Source: CAIMZW01 sp037133095 (GTDB lineage: Bacteria > Actinomycetota > Actinomycetes > Nanopelagicales > Nanopelagicaceae). From it: a stretch of DNA of 64,000 bases. Shown piece after piece: positions 62,442 through 64,000 of this stretch (its first letter is position 1; every line of letters starts with the position of its first letter). The stretch spans positions 51,023 through 115,022 of the forward strand of contig JBAXOT010000002.1 in assembly GCA_037133095.1 (NCBI GenBank), written 5' to 3'. A model generated the notes under the pieces. It did not search any database. It was given only the letters and a program-made list of their open reading frames with translations, and was not told the DNA's origin. The position numbers and the translations under genes are program-made.

Positions 62442-63884
62442 ATGCGAAGAGCGAAAATTGTCTGCACTATGGGTCCTGCTGTTGAATCACCGGAGAAAGT
62501 CAAAGAGTTAGTCGATGCCGGAATGAATATGGCTCGACTTAACCTTTCTCATGGGGGATATGACGAGCATCAAAATCGATTGAACCTCGTCAGAGAAACC
62601 GCAGCCGCATCGGGCAAGGCGATTGCAATTTTGGTTGACCTCCAAGGTCCCAAGATTCGGTTGGCTCGATTTGCCGACGGACCGCACGAACTTTTCCGAG
62701 GCGACATCTTCACTATTACGACCGATGAGGTAGTTGGAACCAAAGAGCGAGTCGGAACCACTTTCAAAGGATTACCTGGCGATTGCAAGGCTGGTGATCG
62801 AATATTGATTGATGATGGCAAAGTTACCGTCGAAGTCATTGAGGTTCAAGGAAACGATGTCATAACTAAGGTGATCCAGCCTGGCTTTGTCTCAAATAAC
62901 AAAGGGATCAACTTGCCCGGAGTTGCGGTATCAGTTCCAGCTCTTTCCGAGAAAGATATTGAAGATCTTCGATGGGGGCTTCATGCCGGTGCCGACTTCA
63001 TCGCTCTCTCTTTTGTTCGAAGCGCGAAGGATATTGACGATGTGCACCGCATCATGGACGAAGAGGGAATTCGTCGCCCCGTTATTGCCAAGATTGAGAA
63101 GCCACAGGCGGTAGAAAATCTGGAAGAGATTGTCAATGCGTTCGACGGAATTATGGTGGCTCGAGGCGATCTCGGCGTCGAATTACCTATTGAAGAAGTT
63201 CCCTTAGTGCAAAAGCGTTGCGTAACCCTAGCCCGTGAAGCCGCAAAGCCTGTCATCGTTGCCACCCAAATGCTGGATTCGATGATTACGAATTCTTCGC
63301 CAACTCGGGCTGAAGCCACGGACTGCGCCAATGCGGTCCTTGATGGGGCTGACGCACTCATGCTCTCGGGTGAGACTAGCGTCGGAGATTTCGCGATCGA
63401 GGCCGTCAAGACCATGGCTCGAATTATCGAGCGAACTGAAGAAGCCATGCTCGATCAGATTCCAGCGCTCAAGCACAATCCAAAGACCAAAGGCGGGGCG
63501 ATAACAAAGGCCGCTGCTGAAGTTGGCGCAATTGTCGAAGCGAAATATTTGGTCGCCTTCACCCAGAGCGGGGATTCAGCACGGCGAATGTCTCGGTTGC
63601 GTTCGGCGATTCCGATCTTGGCTCTTACTCCCGAAGTTCCGGTCTATAACCAATTGGCGCTCTCTTGGGGTGTGGAGTCCATGATTACCCCGACAGTAGA
63701 TCACACCGATGCCATGGTGAAGCAAGTGGACAGCATTCTCTTGGATAGCGGTCGGGTGCAAAAAGGCGAGTACGTCATCATTGTGGCCGGCGCCCCCCCA
63801 GGAATTCCTGGCTCTACCAATGCGATGCGAGTTCATAAGGCCGGCGATGCCGTTGAAGGTGTGGCGGCCGCTTACCGTAAGTAA
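62442..63884 (+). CDS. pyk: Pyruvate kinase
   Basis: 480 residues. RRAKIVCTMGPAVESPEKV at the start, MNMARLNLSHG, LVDLQGPKIRLARF, the active-site IAKIEKPQAVENLEEIV, GIMVARGDLGVELP, and MLDSMITNSSPTRAEATDCANAVLDGADALMLSGETSVG. It converts PEP and ADP to pyruvate and ATP. TAGGGT (62429-62434) ends 7 nt before the ATG; AGGG could also act as a weak Shine-Dalgarno. Confidence 0.97.
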   Translation: MRRAKIVCTMGPAVESPEKVKELVDAGMNMARLNLSHGGYDEHQNRLNLVRETAAASGKAIAILVDLQGPKIRLARFADGPHELFRGDIFTITTDEVVGTKERVGTTFKGLPGDCKAGDRILIDDGKVTVEVIEVQGNDVITKVIQPGFVSNNKGINLPGVAVSVPALSEKDIEDLRWGLHAGADFIALSFVRSAKDIDDVHRIMDEEGIRRPVIAKIEKPQAVENLEEIVNAFDGIMVARGDLGVELPIEEVPLVQKRCVTLAREAAKPVIVATQMLDSMITNSSPTRAEATDCANAVLDGADALMLSGETSVGDFAIEAVKTMARIIERTEEAMLDQIPALKHNPKTKGGAITKAAAEVGAIVEAKYLVAFTQSGDSARRMSRLRSAIPILALTPEVPVYNQLALSWGVESMITPTVDHTDAMVKQVDSILLDSGRVQKGEYVIIVAGAPPGIPGSTNAMRVHKAGDAVEGVAAAYRK

Positions 63885-63947
63885 TAGCGCGAGGGACTTT
63901 TCTCAGGCATTACACTTACCTTCACTAGCGCCCTCGGGCTCTAGTGG

Positions 63948-64000
63948 GCCTCGGTACTCCAACGGTAGAGAGGGCGGACTCAAAATCCGCACAGTGTCGG
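63948..64000 (+). tRNA. tRNA-Leu (anticodon CAA), cut by the window end
   Basis: The 5' acceptor strand GCCTCGG is followed by T8-A9, a 3-bp D-stem CTC/GAG with a GG-containing D-loop, and the anticodon arm GCGGA-CTCAAAA-TCCGC giving anticodon CAA. ACAGTGTCGG then begins a long variable arm, as expected for tRNA-Leu. The T-arm and 3' acceptor lie outside the window. Confidence 0.88.

Noticed and set aside
63885..63947. Possible terminator after pyk (CGAGGG pairing with CCCTCG)
   Set aside because: The loop would be about 35 nt long and there is no T-run, so it is not a convincing intrinsic terminator.
1..64000. CRISPR arrays, insertion sequences or prophage
   Set aside because: No regularly spaced repeats, transposase or phage genes were found on reading both strands; the gene content is chromosomal and mostly housekeeping.

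Overview
The window looks like chromosomal DNA from a medium-GC actinobacterium. The evidence is the actinobacterial dcw order (mraZ-rsmH-ftsL-ftsI-murE-murF-mraY-murD-ftsW-murG-murC-ftsQ-ftsZ-pgeF-yggS-sepF-yggT), a HisA of the PriA type, DUF3040 and DUF6504 proteins, an SOS box of the actinobacterial/Bacillus type, a T-box with a very short stem I in front of ileS, and a his-trp-lgt supercluster. MurE carries the meso-diaminopimelate motif DNPR. The moderate GC content and the rhodopsin-style carotenoid genes suggest a freshwater lineage such as Nanopelagicales (acI). That placement is inference; no 16S or rhodopsin gene is present.

Layout. Positions 1-5.2 kb hold the end of a CDP-alcohol phosphatidyltransferase gene and a five-gene minus-strand operon (alpha/beta hydrolase, CrtA-like monooxygenase, CruF-like hydratase, glycosyltransferase, CrtI/CrtD-type desaturase) that probably tailors a keto/hydroxy carotenoid glycoside. 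Positions 5.2-7.8 kb are an arsenic locus: arsR diverging from arsP-aqpS-arsC. Positions 7.8-11.7 kb hold unlinked accessory genes (GNAT, hydrolase, YbaK, MFS, TauE). Positions 11.86-16.8 kb are a LexA-controlled mutagenesis operon (DUF6504-dnaE2-dinB).

Positions 17.3-34.4 kb are the dcw division and cell-wall cluster, with a MraZ operator, a leader hairpin and an mraW-type structured RNA. IleS lies inverted after yggT, where many actinobacteria keep divIVA, and has a translational T-box leader. Then come a DksA/TraR-like protein with a histone-H1-like tail, lspA, rluD and the replicative polymerase dnaE. Positions 44-54 kb are hisDCBH-priA-hisF-hisI running into trpE-(small membrane protein)-trpC-trpB-trpA. 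The rest is a DsbA-like thioredoxin, lgt, a VIT-family transporter, gltBD, pyk and a tRNA-Leu(CAA) cut by the window end.

Genes are densely packed, with many ATGA, GTGA and TAATG overlaps. Several genes without a Shine-Dalgarno sequence instead have a TANNNT hexamer ending about 6-9 nt before the start codon, which suggests widespread leaderless transcription. No insertion sequences, prophage or CRISPR arrays were seen. All coordinates and motifs come from reading the sequence; family assignments come from recognised motifs, not from database searches.
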